Source of the DNA: Streptomyces sp.
Lineage (GTDB): Bacteria > Actinomycetota > Actinomycetes > Streptomycetales > Streptomycetaceae
Assembly: GCA_013362785.1 (NCBI GenBank)
Contig: JABFVM010000408.1
Coordinates: 1-32,052, forward strand
DNA length: 32,052 bases
Reading direction: 5' to 3'
In this document: positions 1 through 8,303 of the stretch, piece by piece
Layout of the letters: each line of letters starts with the position of its first letter
How positions within the stretch are numbered: the stretch's first letter is position 1
Made by a program: the position numbers and the translations under genes
Notes under the pieces: generated by a model
The model's database searches: none
Seen by the model: only the letters and a program-made list of their open reading frames with translations
What the model was told of the DNA's origin: nothing

Positions 1-792
1 CAGTACGAGGGGCAGCAGGGCGGTCAGTACGCCGGGGGGTACGGCGGGCAGTACGAGAGTGCCGGGTACGCCGCCTACGGCGGTGGTGAGTACCGGGAGG
101 ACTACGCCGCACCCGCGGGCGAGTACGCGGACGACGGCGAGGCTCGCGACGGCTACGACGACGACGCGCGCGACACTTACGACGATGCGCGTGAGCACGG
201 CGACCGTGATCGTGAGCGCGATGGCCGTGACGACCTTGATGACCTTGATGACGACGACCTGGACGACGACGAGTCCGCGGGCGGGGTGAGTCGTCGCGAT
301 CGCAAGGCCGCCGCGCACCGGCGCCGCCGTCGCCGGGTTCTGCTGATCACCGCCGGGTTCGTGCTGGCCGCGGGCGGGCTGAGCCTCGCGGAGCTCGGCA
401 TGGACGCGCCGGGGTCGAGCCCGAAGCCGGCGGCTGCCGGGGACGAGTCGGCGGAGGGCGCGGCCTCGGAGGAGGTCACCGCGTCCCCGGAGGCCACGGA
501 CGGGGCGGCGGGGGCGGACAGGAACTCCCCGACACCGGATCACTCGGCGTCCCCCTCGGCCTCGAAGTCGCCGAAGGACGAGGACGGCAAGAAGAAGGAC
601 GAGGACAAGGCCTCCGACAAGGACGAGGGGTCGGGCACGACGGGCGGCGGTTCCGGTACGGCCGCCCCGGCGCCCGCCCCCACGTCCGACCCGCAGACCC
701 AGGAGCCGACCGAGAAGCCGACCGCGTCGGACCCGACCCCGGATCCGACGCCGACGGAGACGTGCAACCGGTTCCTCTGGTGGTGCACTTAG
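1..792 (+). CDS. Membrane-anchored low-complexity protein, 3' part only
   Basis: The gene enters from the left edge in frame 1, so its start is missing; 263 codons plus a stop are visible. Visible residues 1-50 are rich in Tyr, Gly and Gln, residues 50-95 are dominated by Asp and Arg, and then comes a basic stretch (six Arg in a row at 107-112). One hydrophobic helix follows at about 113-132. The remaining ~130 residues are Pro/Ser/Thr/Glu/Lys-rich and would lie outside the membrane, ending in the short motif CNRFLWWCT with two Cys that could pair. The layout is a cytosolic acidic head, one membrane pass and a disordered exported tail. The family is not firmly recognised; Streptomyces proteins of the SCO2400 type have a comparable plan, but their N-terminal zinc-ribbon region is not in this window. 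Function unknown. The GTG at 286 is an internal codon, since the frame is open from base 1. Confidence 0.7.
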   Translation, partial: QYEGQQGGQYAGGYGGQYESAGYAAYGGGEYREDYAAPAGEYADDGEARDGYDDDARDTYDDAREHGDRDRERDGRDDLDDLDDDDLDDDESAGGVSRRDRKAAAHRRRRRRVLLITAGFVLAAGGLSLAELGMDAPGSSPKPAAAGDESAEGAASEEVTASPEATDGAAGADRNSPTPDHSASPSASKSPKDEDGKKKDEDKASDKDEGSGTTGGGSGTAAPAPAPTSDPQTQEPTEKPTASDPTPDPTPTETCNRFLWWCT

Positions 793-802
793 GTCGTCAC
801 CA

Positions 803-832
803 GCGCTCGACGGCGCTCGACGGCACTCGCCG
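803..832. repeat. 10-bp tandem repeat between convergent genes
   Basis: GCGCTCGACG occurs twice in tandem (803-812, 813-822), followed by a degenerate third copy, GCACTCGCCG. It lies in the 58-base gap between the convergent stop codons at 792 and 851. No good terminator stem was seen here. Confidence 0.6.
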
Positions 833-850
833 GTCGCTCAACAGGGCCGT

Positions 851-2191
851 TCACTTTTGCAATGCCAGCCGCCCCAGCGCCCGCCAGTCCATCCGCGCTC
901 TCGCCTCCGGCACTCCAGGCCGCTCCCGTGGCACCCGGACGCGCAGGGCACCGGGTGCGATGCGGCAGGTGACGGGCGTGCGCAGCCGGAGGGCCTCGCC
1001 GTCGACGCCGACCGGGACGTCGGGGGCGTCGGAGTCGACCACCACCTCGCTCTCCGTCAGCAGGGTGAGCCCGCGTGAGTGCCCGCCCCGCAGCAGACCG
1101 GCCGCCTGCGCGGCGTTGTCGACCTTGATGCCGAGGACCCCGAGGACCCCGGAGTCCAGCCGCGCGCGTCGGCCGAGCCCGGCCGCGTCGCCCAGCTGGT
1201 AGGGGTTGTTGCTGATCAGGACCCCTTGGGGAGCGTCGATGACCGAGTCGCCGGCGCTGACGGTCAGCCGGGGTCCGACCTGGTGGGTCAGCAGGTCCGG
1301 GAGCTCCCGCAGGATGGTGTGCACCTTGTCGTCGCGGTACGCGGGGCTCTGCACGACCGCCGCGTACACCCCGAAGGACGCGTTGTTGACGAAGACGCGC
1401 TCGCCGATGAGACCGAGGTCGATACGGAGCTCGACGCCGTCGGTGAGGGCGTCCAGGCAGGTCGACGGGTCGTCCCGGTCGAGGCCGAGGTCCATGGCGA
1501 AGTGGTTGCGGGTCCCGGCGGAGATCACCAGGAACGGCAGCCCGTGCCGCGCCGCCACCCCCGCCACCAGCGCCTGCGTGCCGTCCCCGCCGGCGACCCC
1601 GAGCAGGTCCGCGCCCCGCGCCACGGCCCCGCGGGCCAGCTCCGCGACGTCCTGCGGATATGCCGGGTCGAGTACGGCGACCTCGGCGCCGAGCGCCCGG
1701 GCCTTGGCCACGAGGTCGAACCGGCCCACCTTTCCGCCCCCCGAGCGGGGGTTCATGATGAGGAACGGCGCCTTGGGCGGTGCGGCGGGATGCTGCCGGG
1801 GAGCGGCCGGTGCGAGGTCGGCGCCGAGGACTGCCCGTCCGATCAGCGCCGCCAGAAGCCACAGCGCCAGGGTCGCGAGGACGGCCCACAGCAGGCCGAC
1901 CGTCGCGTAGCCGACCAGCACCGCGAGCGGCAGGAGTACGGCCAGTGCGGCGGCGAGCGCCCGGGTCGGGCCGTGCCGGGAGAGGGCCCACCACAGCGCG
2001 GCCGCCGTGGCGGCGAGCCCCGCCGCGCCGACGCAGAGCAGCGTCAGGCTCCGTACTCCGGCGGACGCCAGCAGCACGGCGATCGCGGCGGCCGCGACCA
2101 GCAGTGCCAGCCGCGCCGCCCACCGCCGAGCCGCCGCCCGGGGACGCCCGGCCGTACCGGACGTCCCGGCGGGCCTCCGTGAACCGCCCAC
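851..2191 (-). CDS. Membrane-linked diacylglycerol/lipid kinase family protein
   Basis: This 446-residue protein joins an N-terminal membrane block to a diacylglycerol-kinase catalytic domain. Hydrophobic helices lie at about 27-45, 47-69, 78-100 and 101-118. The catalytic part begins at about 140 with NPRSGGGK (147-154), has the nucleotide-binding signature GGDGT (201-205) and continues with GTRNHFAMDLGL (226-237). These are diagnostic of the DAGK/sphingosine-kinase/YegS superfamily, which phosphorylates lipid hydroxyl groups with ATP at the inner membrane face. The exact lipid cannot be read from sequence; diacylglycerol, undecaprenol-like or phosphatidylglycerol-like substrates are all possible. 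The start is uncertain: GTG at 2191 is used, and an in-frame GTG at 2224, preceded by AGGTGAT, is an alternative. It is divergent from the DUF2252 gene at 2291. Confidence 0.85.
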   Translation of the reverse strand: MGGSRRPAGTSGTAGRPRAAARRWAARLALLVAAAAIAVLLASAGVRSLTLLCVGAAGLAATAAALWWALSRHGPTRALAAALAVLLPLAVLVGYATVGLLWAVLATLALWLLAALIGRAVLGADLAPAAPRQHPAAPPKAPFLIMNPRSGGGKVGRFDLVAKARALGAEVAVLDPAYPQDVAELARGAVARGADLLGVAGGDGTQALVAGVAARHGLPFLVISAGTRNHFAMDLGLDRDDPSTCLDALTDGVELRIDLGLIGERVFVNNASFGVYAAVVQSPAYRDDKVHTILRELPDLLTHQVGPRLTVSAGDSVIDAPQGVLISNNPYQLGDAAGLGRRARLDSGVLGVLGIKVDNAAQAAGLLRGGHSRGLTLLTESEVVVDSDAPDVPVGVDGEALRLRTPVTCRIAPGALRVRVPRERPGVPEARARMDWRALGRLALQK

Positions 2192-2290
2192 GGGGGCATC
2201 GCACCGCCCGTGCCCCGGCCCCACATCACCTGTTCCGGGTGATCCCACCGAGGGGCAGGGTTGTGACCATGCGGGCAAGGAGGTCCGGTC

Positions 2291-3703
2291 ATGGCCACGA
2301 TGCACGACGGTCCGCTCTCGCCGGCCGAACGCGCCACCCTCGGCAAGGAGGCACGCATGCGCGTGCCGCGCTCCTCCCACGCCGTCTACGCGCCCGACGA
2401 GAAACGCCCGGACCCCGTCGACATCATCGAGCGGCAGTCCGGCAGCCGGGTCCGCGAACTGGTCCCCGTCCGGTACGGCCGGATGCTCGAATCGCCGTTC
2501 CGCTTCTACCGGGGCGCCGCGGCGATCATGGCGTCCGACCTCGGCGCCAGTGCCCACACCGGGCTGTACGCCCAGCTCTGCGGCGACGCGCATCTGCTGA
2601 ACTTCCGGCTGCTGGCCTCCCCGGAACGCCATCTCGTCTTCGACATCAACGACTTCGACGAGACGCTGCCGGGCCCGTTCGAGTGGGACGTCAAGCGGCT
2701 CGCCGCGAGCCTGGTGATCGCCGGCCGGGCCAACGCGTTCCCGGCGAAGCAGTGCGACGGCCTGGTCCGCGCCGCGGTGGAGGCCTACCGCAAGCGCATG
2801 CGGGATCTCGCCGGGCTGCGCACCCTCGACGTCTGGTACGCGCGGGACGACTTCGACCAGATGCAGACGCTCCTGGACGCTCCGCTGCGCAAGGACGACG
2901 AGCAGCGGGCCTCCCGCGCCTCGGTGAAGGCCCGCAGCCGGACGAGTCTGCAGGCCGCCGCGAAACTGACCCGGGTCGAGGACGGCGTCCACCGGATCAT
3001 CTCGGACCCCCCGCTGATCACGCCGCTCGACGAGCTGCTGGCCGGCACGGAACGCGGGGAACTGGAACGGATGCTGCGCGACCTGATCGCCGGCTACATG
3101 AGCACCCTGTCGTCCGAGCGGCGGCATGTGCTGAGCCGGTTCCATGTGGCCGACATGGCGCGCAAGGTCGTCGGGGTCGGCAGCGTCGGCACCCGTTGCT
3201 GGATCATCCTGCTGCTCGGCCGCGACGACGAGGACCCGCTCCTGCTCCAGGCCAAGGAGGCGGGCGAGTCGGTCCTCGCGCCCTACTGCGGGGCGAGCGA
3301 GTACGAGAACCAGGGCGAGCGTGTGGTCGCCGGGCAGCGGCTCATGCAGGCCGCCAGCGACATCTTCCTCGGCTGGAAGCACGTCACGGGCTTCGACGGA
3401 CGTGAACGCGACTTCTACGTACGACAGTTGCGCGACTGGAAGGGCATCGCCCGCCCCGAGACCATGGACGCCGAGACCCTGGCGCTGTTCGCCCGGATGT
3501 GCGGCGCTTCCCTGGCCCGCGCGCACGCCCGCTCCGGCGACCCGATCGCCATCGGCGCCTATCTCGGCCGCGGCGACTCCTTCGAGCGGGCCCTGGTGGA
3601 GTTCGCCCGTGCCTACGCCGACCAGAACGAACGCGACCATCAGGCACTGGGCGAGGCCGTGACCGAGGGCCGCGTCGCCGCCCGGACCGACCTGGCGGAG
3701 TGA
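2291..3703 (+). CDS. DUF2252 family protein
   Basis: A 470-residue soluble protein of the DUF2252 family. The family signatures are clear: an FRFYRG segment near 70, GDAHLLNF (98-105), DINDFDET (118-125) and EWDVKRL (131-137). The GDxHxxN and DxNDFD motifs resemble the catalytic and metal-binding loops of aminoglycoside-phosphotransferase/kinase-like folds. A phosphotransferase activity is therefore plausible, but it is an inference and no substrate is known to me. There is no signal peptide or membrane helix. The start is well supported by AAGGAGG seven bases before the ATG. It is divergent from the lipid-kinase gene and convergent with the antiporter, so it is probably transcribed alone. 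Confidence 0.9.
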   Translation: MATMHDGPLSPAERATLGKEARMRVPRSSHAVYAPDEKRPDPVDIIERQSGSRVRELVPVRYGRMLESPFRFYRGAAAIMASDLGASAHTGLYAQLCGDAHLLNFRLLASPERHLVFDINDFDETLPGPFEWDVKRLAASLVIAGRANAFPAKQCDGLVRAAVEAYRKRMRDLAGLRTLDVWYARDDFDQMQTLLDAPLRKDDEQRASRASVKARSRTSLQAAAKLTRVEDGVHRIISDPPLITPLDELLAGTERGELERMLRDLIAGYMSTLSSERRHVLSRFHVADMARKVVGVGSVGTRCWIILLLGRDDEDPLLLQAKEAGESVLAPYCGASEYENQGERVVAGQRLMQAASDIFLGWKHVTGFDGRERDFYVRQLRDWKGIARPETMDAETLALFARMCGASLARAHARSGDPIAIGAYLGRGDSFERALVEFARAYADQNERDHQALGEAVTEGRVAARTDLAE

Positions 3704-3739
3704 CCCGGCAGCCCACGGCGGCCTGCTACGGCGGGGCTG

Positions 3740-5068
3740 CTACCGCGGCGTGATCCGGCGCCCGTCCGCCCCGGACGCGACGGGCCCGACCGGCACCGCC
3801 ACGTCCTCCCGCAGCCCCGGCCCGCCGTGGCCACCGCCGGCCGCTGAGGCGAGGGCGTACCAGCGGCCGTACCGCTTGGCGAACGCCACGGCCGTGACGC
3901 CCTGGAGCAGGATGCTGAGGGCGACGGTGACGGCGACCACCCGGCCGAGCGTCCGCGTCCCCGGCACCTGCTCCTCGACGATGAGCAGCCCCAGGACGAT
4001 GGAGGCGAGACCGCGCGGCCCGAACCAGCCGATGTAGGCGACCGTGGGCAGCCGCAGCCCGCTCCCGGCCAGGGCGACGGCCACCGGCAGCATCCGCACG
4101 ACCGTCAGACTGAGCACCGCGTACAGGACGATCTCCCAGGTCAGATGCTCCAGCGCCGGGCCCAGCAGCACCGCCCCGAAGGCCATCAGGCTGATCGACG
4201 CCAGCAGCGCGCCGAGGTTCTCGGCGAACTCGGGTGTGTGGTCCGGGCCGTGCGGCAGACCGCTCGCACGGTGTCGGCGCAGGGCGTGTCCGAAGGCGAA
4301 CCCGGCGACCCAGGCCGCGATGAAGCCGCTGCCGTCGGTGACGACGGCCAGTTCGTACGCGGCCACGGCGACGCCCAGCACATACACCTGCCCCCAGTCC
4401 CGGGCGACCCAGTCCCGGGACCGGGCCGCCCGCAGCAGCCGTCCGCCGAGGTCGCCGGCCAGCAGGCCGAGGGCGGTGCTGAGCAGCAGGGAGCGCCAGA
4501 AGGCGCCGGCGACGCCCTCCTCGGCGTAGGAGGTGCCGGGGACACCGGCGGCGAAGACGATGAAGAACGGCAGGATCAGGCCGTCGTTCAGCCCGCTCTC
4601 CATGTTGAGCCCGTGCCGGACGAGCGGCGGCACGCCGGGGTCGGACATCGCGGTCCTGCCCACGGCCGCGTCGGTCGGCGCGAGGATCGCCGCCACCAGG
4701 GCCAGCTCCCACACGCTCAGCCCGGGCAGCAGCGGCCAGGCCAGCAGCCAGCCCGCGCCGATGCACAGCGGCAGCCCGATGCCGAGCAGCCGGCCGGGCA
4801 GGAAACCGCCGACGGTGAGGTCGGACCGCCGTACGGCCATGGCGTCGGTGAACAGGACCAGGGTCAGGGCCGCCTCCATCAGGGCCGTGACCGGGGCTGC
4901 GTAGTGCTCGACGTCGATCACGTCGAAGACGGCCGGACCGATGAGGAGGCCGCTCCCCGTGAACACGATCGCCGAGGTGACCGGCGTGACCGACAGCCGG
5001 CGTGAGCCGAGGGCATAGGCGGCGGTGACCCCCGCCACCGCCAGCCCCGCCCAGGCACCGTCGCTCAT
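3740..5068 (-). CDS. CPA1-type cation:proton antiporter (NhaP-like)
   Basis: A 442-residue polytopic membrane protein with about 12 hydrophobic segments. Two family signatures are visible: APTDAA (130-135) and NMESGLNDG (155-163). In the Na+/H+ exchanger superfamily these carry the acidic residues that bind the cation and proton. It probably exchanges Na+ or K+ for H+ across the cytoplasmic membrane and takes part in pH or salt homeostasis; ion specificity is not evident. The C-terminal ~35 residues are a short hydrophilic tail with no TrkA-type nucleotide domain. The ATG at 5068 is chosen because GAGGAGG stands 7 bases upstream; a further in-frame ATG at 5122 lacks such a site. Its 3' end faces the DUF2252 gene. 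Confidence 0.9.
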   Translation of the reverse strand: MSDGAWAGLAVAGVTAAYALGSRRLSVTPVTSAIVFTGSGLLIGPAVFDVIDVEHYAAPVTALMEAALTLVLFTDAMAVRRSDLTVGGFLPGRLLGIGLPLCIGAGWLLAWPLLPGLSVWELALVAAILAPTDAAVGRTAMSDPGVPPLVRHGLNMESGLNDGLILPFFIVFAAGVPGTSYAEEGVAGAFWRSLLLSTALGLLAGDLGGRLLRAARSRDWVARDWGQVYVLGVAVAAYELAVVTDGSGFIAAWVAGFAFGHALRRHRASGLPHGPDHTPEFAENLGALLASISLMAFGAVLLGPALEHLTWEIVLYAVLSLTVVRMLPVAVALAGSGLRLPTVAYIGWFGPRGLASIVLGLLIVEEQVPGTRTLGRVVAVTVALSILLQGVTAVAFAKRYGRWYALASAAGGGHGGPGLREDVAVPVGPVASGADGRRITPR

Positions 5069-5149
5069 CGCGCCGCCTCCTCGGTACCGGCGAGGACTGA
5101 CACCCCCGTTCCCTCGCCCCATGGCAGCAGGAGGGCGACCGGCCCGTCC

Positions 5150-5166
5150 TCACCCTCCGGGGGTGA
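5150..5166. promoter_or_regulatory. Short inverted repeat in a divergent intergenic region
   Basis: TCACCC-TCCGG-GGGTGA is a perfect 6-bp dyad in the 176-base gap between the divergent antiporter (5068) and DUF7144-like (5245) genes. It could be an operator, but GC-rich dyads of this size also arise by chance. Confidence 0.25.
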
Positions 5167-5244
5167 CGACGGGCGCGGCCCTCGGGGATCACGCTCGTGG
5201 TGTACGGCTGCGCGCCGCAGCCCGGTGAGGAAAGGAGGCCGGCC

Positions 5245-5664
5245 ATGGCCACCAGCGCTACTCCCCGGCACCGAGAGGGGAAGCAGGTCGCCGCCACCGG
5301 CCTGACGCTGTTCGCCGGAGTGATGCTGTTCATCGCCGGGATCCTCGATCTGTTCCGGGGGATCATGGCGATCGCCGAGGACGACGTGTACGTCTCCACC
5401 CCGAACTACGTCTTCAAGTTCGACCTGACCAGCTGGGGCTGGATCGAGCTGCTGTTCGGGGCGATGGCCGTGATCGTGAGTTTCGGCCTGTTCGCGGCGA
5501 AGACATGGGCGAGGGTCGTCGGCATCGGCATCGCGGCACTGCTGCTGATCGCGAACTTCCTGTCGATCCCGTACTACCCGGTCTGGTCGCTCACGCTGAT
5601 CGCGCTGTACGCGTTCATCATCTGGGCGCTGTGCGTGATCAAGCGGGACCCACTCGCGGATTAG
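5245..5664 (+). CDS. Small four-helix membrane protein, DUF7144-like
   Basis: A 139-residue protein with four hydrophobic segments: ~20-40 (TGLTLFAGVMLFIAGILDLF region), ~68-88, ~93-110 and ~115-132. The conserved-looking loop has the D(V/D)YVxTPNYVFKFDLTSWGW pattern between helices 1 and 2. This fits the actinobacterial DUF7144 family of small integral membrane proteins, whose role is unknown. The ATG at 5245 is preferred over the upstream GTG/ATG codons because AAAGGAGG lies seven bases before it. It is the first of five plus-strand membrane-protein genes, separated from the next by 135 bases. Confidence 0.85.
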   Translation: MATSATPRHREGKQVAATGLTLFAGVMLFIAGILDLFRGIMAIAEDDVYVSTPNYVFKFDLTSWGWIELLFGAMAVIVSFGLFAAKTWARVVGIGIAALLLIANFLSIPYYPVWSLTLIALYAFIIWALCVIKRDPLAD

Positions 5665-5799
5665 CGGGTTGCCGGAGGCGGGCTCACGGATGGGCGGCGG
5701 GTGGCCGCTCGCCCGATTGGGCCCGTTCGGCATGCCGTTTCCGTGGTGCGCGGACGCAATTGAGGGGTAGGGAGGGGCCCCGGCAGACCAGGAGTCCGC

Positions 5800-7053
5800 A
5801 TGAGCGCCGCGCACCAGACCTCCGCGCCCGGGCGCATCGCCCGTGCCACGGCCTCCGCGGTACTGATCGTCGTCACCTGCGTCCTGGTGCCCCTCGCGCT
5901 CATCACGGTGTGGGTGCACGACATCGCCCTCGACACCGACCGGTACGTCGACACGGTCGCCCCGCTGGCCACCGAGCCGGCCATCCAGGACGCGGCCGTC
6001 GACCGGATCTCGGACGCCGTGGACACCCGGATCGACGGCGAGCAGGCCGCCGCGGAGCTCGCCGACTGGCTGAAGTCGCAGGGGCTGCCGCCCCGGGCGA
6101 CCGCCGCCATCCGGGGGCTCGGGCCGCAGATCGACTCGGCCGTGGACGGCGCGGTCAACCGGGTCGTCACCCGGATCGTGCACAGCGACGCCTTCGCCAC
6201 CGTGTGGAAGGACGCCAACGAACGGGCCCACAACGCCGTCGTGGACGCCCTCACCGGCGAGGGCAGGGGCGCGGTGGGGGTCTCCGGCGGCACCGTCACC
6301 CTCGACGTGGGCACCCTCGTCGAGCAGGTGAAGAAGGAGCTCGTCGACGCGGGTCTGTCACCCGCCGCGGCCATCCCCGACGTGGACAAGCAGCTGGTGC
6401 TGTTCCAGTCCGAGGAGCTGGAGAAGATCCGCGACGGCGCCCATCTGCTGGACGTGGTCGGCTACTGGCTGCCCGTCCTCACCGTCCTGATCGGCGTGGC
6501 CGGGGTGCTGCTGGCCCGCCGACGGCGCCGGGCGCTGGCCCGTACCGCGCTGGGCGCCGCGTTCGCCTGTCTGGTGGTGGTCATCGCCCTGGTCGTCGTA
6601 CGCCGCTTCTATCTGGACCATCTCCCGGCCGCCGTGCAGTCCGACGCGGCCGCGGCGGCCGTCTTCGACACGCTGCTCCGCTTCCTGCGCTACGCCCTGG
6701 TCACCACGATCGTGCTCGGCGTGGTGATCGCGCTCGGCGCCTATCTGATCGGCCCCGGCCGGCTGCCGGTGGCGATCCGCCGCGGCGCCGACCGCACCGC
6801 CGACTCCCTGGCCGGCTGGGCCGACGGCCATGAGATCCGGGCCGGCCGGGTCGGTGTGTGGGCGCAGACCCACCGCAGGTCGATCACCCTGTCCGTGCTG
6901 GCCGTCGTGGCCTTCGTGTTCGCGGTGTGGAACCGCCCCACCGCGGTCACCACCGTGGTCTTCGCGCTCGTCCTCGTCGCGCTGCTGGCGATCCTGGCGC
7001 TGCTCGCGGCGGGCGGCCGGGTCGAGATGGCGAGGGCCACCCGTGAGGGGTGA
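5800..7053 (+). CDS. Polytopic membrane protein with a long extracytoplasmic domain
   Basis: A 417-residue integral membrane protein. Helix 1 lies at about 18-40. A ~180-residue hydrophilic region follows, probably outside the membrane, with a coiled, Ala/Asp-rich character (DRYVDTVAPLATEPAIQDAA at its start). Five further helices lie between about 220 and 412, and a very basic loop (RRRRRA) follows helix 2. Similar proteins occur widely in Streptomyces with no assigned function, and I recognise no catalytic motif. AGGAG lies six bases before the ATG. The 3' end is 89 bases ahead of the first SHOCT gene, so the two may be co-transcribed. Confidence 0.85.
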   Translation: MSAAHQTSAPGRIARATASAVLIVVTCVLVPLALITVWVHDIALDTDRYVDTVAPLATEPAIQDAAVDRISDAVDTRIDGEQAAAELADWLKSQGLPPRATAAIRGLGPQIDSAVDGAVNRVVTRIVHSDAFATVWKDANERAHNAVVDALTGEGRGAVGVSGGTVTLDVGTLVEQVKKELVDAGLSPAAAIPDVDKQLVLFQSEELEKIRDGAHLLDVVGYWLPVLTVLIGVAGVLLARRRRRALARTALGAAFACLVVVIALVVVRRFYLDHLPAAVQSDAAAAAVFDTLLRFLRYALVTTIVLGVVIALGAYLIGPGRLPVAIRRGADRTADSLAGWADGHEIRAGRVGVWAQTHRRSITLSVLAVVAFVFAVWNRPTAVTTVVFALVLVALLAILALLAAGGRVEMARATREG

Positions 7054-7142
7054 TGCCGGACGGACCGGCCCGGCGCATCGTGGGGGTCTCGGGCACCCAC
7101 GAGCCGCGCGGGCGTCGCGGCAGTCGGCCTGCGGAGGCGACC

Positions 7143-7547
7143 ATGGACTACCCCCTGCTCAACGTCTTCCTCACCATGCTGTGGTTCTTCCTGTGGATCA
7201 TGTGGATCATGCTGCTGTTCCGCGTGGTCGTCGACATCTTCCGGGACGACACGCTCAGCGGCTGGGGCAAGGCGGGCTGGACGCTGACGGTGTGTGTGCT
7301 GCCGTTCCTCGGCGTCTTCGTCTACCTGATCGCCCGCGGGCGCGGCATGGGCCAGCGCGAGCTGCGCCAGGCGCAGGACCGGGAGCGGGCGTTCCGCGCC
7401 TACGTCCAGGAGGCCGCCGCCGAACCCGCGGCGAGGGCGCCCGGCGCCAAGGCGGACGAACTGGGCAAGCTGGCCGCGCTGCACGACAAGGGCGACATCA
7501 CCGACGCCGAGTACGAGCGGGCCAAGTCCAGGGTTCTGACGGGCTGA
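7143..7547 (+). CDS. PLDc_N / SHOCT domain membrane protein, copy 1
   Basis: A 134-residue protein. Residues 8-28 and 46-64 are membrane helices within the phospholipase-D N-terminal-type membrane module (PLDc_N), which here is not attached to any PLD nuclease. A linker of charged and Ala residues (70-103) follows, then a C-terminal SHOCT motif at about 105-132 (ADELGKLAALHDKGDITDAE pattern). SHOCT segments are short helical pieces thought to mediate oligomerisation. The ATG has GGAGG six bases upstream. It is a close paralogue of the gene at 8304-8717; the two share a 68-base identical stretch and similar upstream regions. The gene for a GAP/SfLAP-type protein lies 19 bases downstream, which suggests one transcript. 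Confidence 0.9.
   Translation: MDYPLLNVFLTMLWFFLWIMWIMLLFRVVVDIFRDDTLSGWGKAGWTLTVCVLPFLGVFVYLIARGRGMGQRELRQAQDRERAFRAYVQEAAAEPAARAPGAKADELGKLAALHDKGDITDAEYERAKSRVLTG
7293..7360 (+). repeat. 68-bp identical repeat, copy 1 (paired with 8454-8521)
   Basis: This segment, coding for the second membrane helix and the RGRGMGQR loop of the first SHOCT protein, is base-for-base the same as 8454-8521. A second identical block of 36 bases is shared between 7491-7526 and 8661-8696 (the SHOCT motif). Confidence 0.95.
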
Positions 7548-7566
7548 CCCGGGCGGGGGTGCCGAC

Positions 7567-8187
7567 GTGGACGGCCTGAATGTGCTGCCGCTGGCCGTGA
7601 CGATGATGGCCGGCCCGCAGATCATGTCGGCCATCATCTTCGTCACGACCCCCCGGGCCGTCCGCGTCTCCCTCGGCTTCCTCACCGGCGTCGCCGTCGC
7701 CACCACCGCGGGCACCGCCCTCACGATGGGGCTCGCCTCCCTGCTGGACCTGGGCGACCCCGACGACTCCGGATCCGCCGGCAAGATCATCCAGTATGTG
7801 CTGGTCGCCCTGCTGGCGGCGGCCGCGATCAGGAACTGGATACTGCGGGAGACCGTCCAGCCACCGAAGTGGCTGGGCACACTCATGGCGGCGGGTCCCA
7901 GACAGGCCCTCAAAGTCGGGCTGCTCGTCATCCTGCTGATGCCGTCGGACATCATCGTCATGCTGACGGTGGGCACCAACCTGTCGCAGGCCGACGCGAA
8001 CTTCGCCGAGGCGCTGCCGTTCATCGGCGCGACCGTGCTCATCGCCGCGCTGCCGCTGCTGTTCCTGCTGGCGTTCCACCGCCGGGCGGTCGCCGCGATG
8101 CCGCATGTGCGGGACTGGATGAACACCCACAGCTGGCTGATCAACATCATCGTCTGCGCGATCTTCATCGTGCTGATCCTCGCGTGA
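7567..8187 (+). CDS. GAP family (SfLAP-like) membrane protein
   Basis: A 206-residue polytopic protein with about six hydrophobic segments and the layout of the GAP/Sap family (sulfolipid-1-addressing protein type, LysE-like fold). It has an N-terminal amphipathic PLAVTMMAGPQIMSA segment, a hydrophilic loop at 55-70, and a central PRQALKVGLLVILLMPSDII segment. Mycobacterial members help move glycolipids or glycopeptidolipids across the membrane; the cargo here is unknown. The GTG start gives the expected N-terminus, although the upstream GGGGGTG is a weak ribosome site. The gene sits between two paralogous SHOCT genes, 19 bases after the first and 116 bases before the second, so a functional link with these small membrane proteins is likely. 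Confidence 0.82.
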   Translation: MDGLNVLPLAVTMMAGPQIMSAIIFVTTPRAVRVSLGFLTGVAVATTAGTALTMGLASLLDLGDPDDSGSAGKIIQYVLVALLAAAAIRNWILRETVQPPKWLGTLMAAGPRQALKVGLLVILLMPSDIIVMLTVGTNLSQADANFAEALPFIGATVLIAALPLLFLLAFHRRAVAAMPHVRDWMNTHSWLINIIVCAIFIVLILA

Positions 8188-8303
8188 CGCGACACCCCAC
8201 CCGCTCCGGGTGATGCCGTCGGGGGCCGACAGGCGCAGCGTGGAGCACGACAGGGTTGGAGCGCCGCCGCGCCTCTCGCGGCGGCCGGTATGTGGAGGCA
8301 ACA

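Noticed and set aside
851..3640. A single 929-codon minus-strand frame across the DUF2252 gene
   Set aside because: Only the part below about 2224 has domain content (membrane helices and DAGK motifs). The rest is antisense to a well-supported DUF2252 gene with its own ribosome site.
5728..5737. CGGCATGCCG palindrome upstream of the 417-residue membrane protein
   Set aside because: A lone 10-base palindrome is expected by chance in DNA of this composition, and no second copy was found.
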